The notes under the pieces were generated by a model. It had not been told where the DNA came from, did no database searches, and worked only from the letters and a program-made list of their open reading frames with translations. Shown here piece by piece: positions 62,340-64,000 of a DNA stretch of 64,000 nt. The stretch's first letter is position 1, and every line of letters begins with the position of its first letter. Made by a program: the position numbers and the translations under genes. Source of the stretch: Neisseria sicca (GTDB taxonomy: Bacteria > Pseudomonadota > Gammaproteobacteria > Burkholderiales > Neisseriaceae); the NCBI RefSeq assembly GCF_017753665.1, contig NZ_CP072524.1, positions 744,001 through 808,000 on the forward strand. Direction: 5' to 3'.

Positions 62340-63554
62340 CTAATGCTTACATTTATTTCCCGCTGGTAATTTACCCCTTCTCTTAATATATTTAATAATT
62401 TTCAACCTTTCCCAACGTTGCATAGCCTTCTTAGGCCCCTTCATGACTCTTATATATTTTAAATTATTTCTATCTAACCATTTTTGAGAATACCGACGCT
62501 GAACACCTTTTACAATATTTTTTGTTTCCCCAATTTTCCAAATATCTCCTTTTTTCAACCATATCTTACCCACAGGCTTACGTTTACCCCATTCCATTAC
62601 AGGGTAAAAACCATCTTTTCTTGCAACAAGATAATAAAGTTCTTTGAGTCCTAAAGGATCAATCCAACTTTGTGTATTGGGGGAAAATTGATAGAAATTT
62701 TCTCCTCCTACCAAACCTATCACGTCTTGGCTTACAAAACGTCCTGTGTCTGAATCGTAATAGCGGAAATAGTTATAGTGGAGTCCTGTTTCAGAATCAT
62801 AATACTGGTTTTGAAGTCTGAACGGCTGATGCGCATCCTTGTAAACCCGCCCGTCCTTTTTCAGACGACCCCAGGCGGTGTATTCGCCGTACCATAACAG
62901 ATTGCCGTGGATGTCGGTCATCTCGCGCGAGATGCCGATTTGGTCGTTGTGGAAATAGGCGAGGTATTGCGCTTCGTCTTGGTTGTTGCTGAAGACTTGG
63001 GCTAAGGGTTCGTAGCTGTCTTGGTCGGTGTAGATATAGGTGTAGCTGCCTTTGTAGGTGTATTCCTGCAATAGGCGGCTGCCGTCCCAGACGAAATGGG
63101 TACGTTTCGGAGCGGTACTCGTCCAGGCGAGTTTGTCTTGGCGCTCTTTGGAGAGGCGGCGTCCGAACGGGTCATAGGCGTATGTCCAGATCTCGGTATT
63201 GCCGGCGGGCTTTTTGATTTCGGCGCGGACGAGTTGGTTTTCTAGGTCGTATTGGTAATATTGGTTTTCGCCATTGGGCAGCTGGCGGTAGATCAAATTG
63301 CCCAATGCGTCGTAGGTGTATTCGATGCCGTTGTATTCTTTGAGGCGGTTGCCGCTGACAGGGTTAAGGTGTGCAGGTGATTTCAGACGACCTTGAGTTT
63401 TGGGGTCGTCTGAAATCGGAGCGGTCGTTTTGCCCTCTCCCCGGCCCTCTCCCACGGGAGAGGGAGTAAATGTGCAGGCTGCTTTTGAACCGTTTTGGAG
63501 CTTTGAAAGCAGCCTGCACTTTTTCAGGTAGCCCGAAGGGGGTGTGGGCAGCAC
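62340..63554 (-). CDS. Displaced Rhs C-terminal tip with GIY-YIG-like toxin domain
   Basis: The 404-residue frame begins with about 60 residues of repeat-derived sequence, so translation may depend on recombination with an upstream rhs gene. Rhs core follows (NRLKEYNGIEYTYDALGNL), through GLHYNYFRYYDSDTGRFVS and the hyperconserved junction QDVIGLVGGENFYQF... WIDPLGLKE. The variable tip (about 305-404) has LYYLVARKDGFYPV, WKIGETKN and ERLKIIKYIKRRGKLPAGNK, which fits URI/GIY-YIG nuclease toxins. The nuclease call is inferred. Confidence 0.75.
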   Translation of the reverse strand: MLPTPPSGYLKKCRLLSKLQNGSKAACTFTPSPVGEGRGEGKTTAPISDDPKTQGRLKSPAHLNPVSGNRLKEYNGIEYTYDALGNLIYRQLPNGENQYYQYDLENQLVRAEIKKPAGNTEIWTYAYDPFGRRLSKERQDKLAWTSTAPKRTHFVWDGSRLLQEYTYKGSYTYIYTDQDSYEPLAQVFSNNQDEAQYLAYFHNDQIGISREMTDIHGNLLWYGEYTAWGRLKKDGRVYKDAHQPFRLQNQYYDSETGLHYNYFRYYDSDTGRFVSQDVIGLVGGENFYQFSPNTQSWIDPLGLKELYYLVARKDGFYPVMEWGKRKPVGKIWLKKGDIWKIGETKNIVKGVQRRYSQKWLDRNNLKYIRVMKGPKKAMQRWERLKIIKYIKRRGKLPAGNKCKH

Positions 63555-63569
63555 ATACCTACCTTGCGT

Positions 63570-63599
63570 CGGGACTGAAGGTTTTGCCGGGCTACGGCT
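63570..63599. repeat. Rhs-cassette boundary repeat, copy 2
   Basis: The CGGGACTGAAGGTTTTGCCG GGCTACGGCT match to 61849-61878, again just beyond an immunity gene's stop codon. Confidence 0.65.
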
Positions 63600-63622
63600 T
63601 ACTGATTAATATTTCACTGCCA

Positions 63623-63994
63623 CTAACGATATTTTTTTCTCGGGTCTTTGAAAGTTCCTATAAACTTCAAATCATTGTAAAGTTTACCTGGATTTTCTTC
63701 ATAAAATGTTGCATTAGAATAGTAATATAAAGAATTACCTTCATTTATTCCTTTCTCTTTTGCTACTTTCACAATATCTTTTATAACTTTATTGGAGTGT
63801 GCCCCAACTTCTTCTGCTAACACTTCAACTGGCACAATTTCTCCATTATCTGTCTGGAATGCCACAAAATAATCAGAATCAATAAATGAAACTCCAAAAT
63901 CTGCAAAAGCTGGACAATGAGAATCTGAGTCCTCCATTCCATCTGTATATTCATTAAACTCATCAGGTGTTTTAAAAGATGTCCCCATCCACAC
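63623..63994 (-). CDS. Imm22-like immunity protein (may extend past the window)
   Basis: It is at least 123 aa: MWMGTSFKTPDEFNEYTDGM, then ADFGVSFIDSDYFVAFQ. The pattern resembles the Imm22 family of polymorphic-toxin immunity proteins. The first in-frame ATG seen is at 63994, six bases from the edge, and an upstream start is possible. It probably protects against the toxin tip of the main rhs gene beyond the window. Confidence 0.6.
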   Translation of the reverse strand: MWMGTSFKTPDEFNEYTDGMEDSDSHCPAFADFGVSFIDSDYFVAFQTDNGEIVPVEVLAEEVGAHSNKVIKDIVKVAKEKGINEGNSLYYYSNATFYEENPGKLYNDLKFIGTFKDPRKKYR

Positions 63995-64000
63995 AGAAAT

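Overview
The window comes from a Neisseria chromosome, most likely the N. mucosa / N. sicca / N. macacae group. The evidence is the dozens of copies of the uptake word AGGTCGTCTGAA (the 'AG-muc' DUS dialect), often as inverted pairs that act as terminators, together with a Correia element, an IS1655-type IS30 element and typical Neisseria gene neighbourhoods (ftsB-eno, metX-metW, DUF971-ubiE).

Region 1 (1-32.0 kb) is core chromosome. It holds earP (partial), an RlmK-like rRNA methyltransferase, a RhlE-type RNA helicase, ftsB-eno, guaB, an ABC-F ATPase, purE, an envelope TPR lipoprotein, a Dcu transporter, a CAP-domain protein, ubiE, lolCD, recR, a PpiD-like chaperone, ygfZ, rep, metXW and the prfH-rtcB2 ribosome-repair pair. 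At 26.9-27.2 kb there is an unexpected orphan CRISPR leader followed by one truncated repeat and the hairpin that closes a full array elsewhere in the window.

Region 2 (about 32.1-60.4 kb) is an integrative island. Both ends carry about 300 bp of matching sequence that includes the 3' end and terminator of a tmRNA gene, and a P4-type tyrosine integrase lies just inside the right end. Short GGGTAACTT-like words, candidate integrase arm sites, occur at both ends. The left copy is split by an IS630 element. The cargo is a complete type III-B CRISPR-Cas system: cmr1-6, cas6, cas1, two different cas2 genes and two convergent arrays (about 15 and 25 good repeats) with the same repeat. A signalling/effector operon holds Csx16, an NE0113-family CARF protein, a Can2/Card1-like CARF nuclease and, between them, a 798-aa protein of unknown function with an RNase-H-like segment and TPR-like helices. 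Cmr2 keeps the GGDD cyclase motif but lacks an N-terminal HD nuclease, so interference probably relies on cyclic oligoadenylate-activated effectors plus Cmr4 RNA cleavage. A 1196-aa SF1 helicase sits in its own nested-repeat cassette, and a HigBA-like toxin-antitoxin pair lies beside the integrase.

Region 3 (60.4-64.0 kb) is the decayed distal part of an Rhs polymorphic-toxin locus on the minus strand: an Imm22-like immunity gene at the window edge, a displaced Rhs C-terminal tip with a GIY-YIG-like toxin domain, its presumed immunity gene, and a toxin-less Rhs core fragment. The tips are separated by short shared repeats and DUS.

The strongest candidate for an undescribed system is the type III-B ancillary operon at 35.3-40.6 kb, especially the 798-aa protein. 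Next come the twin-cas2/micro-ORF adaptation locus, the orphan leader-repeat locus and the repeat-bracketed helicase.
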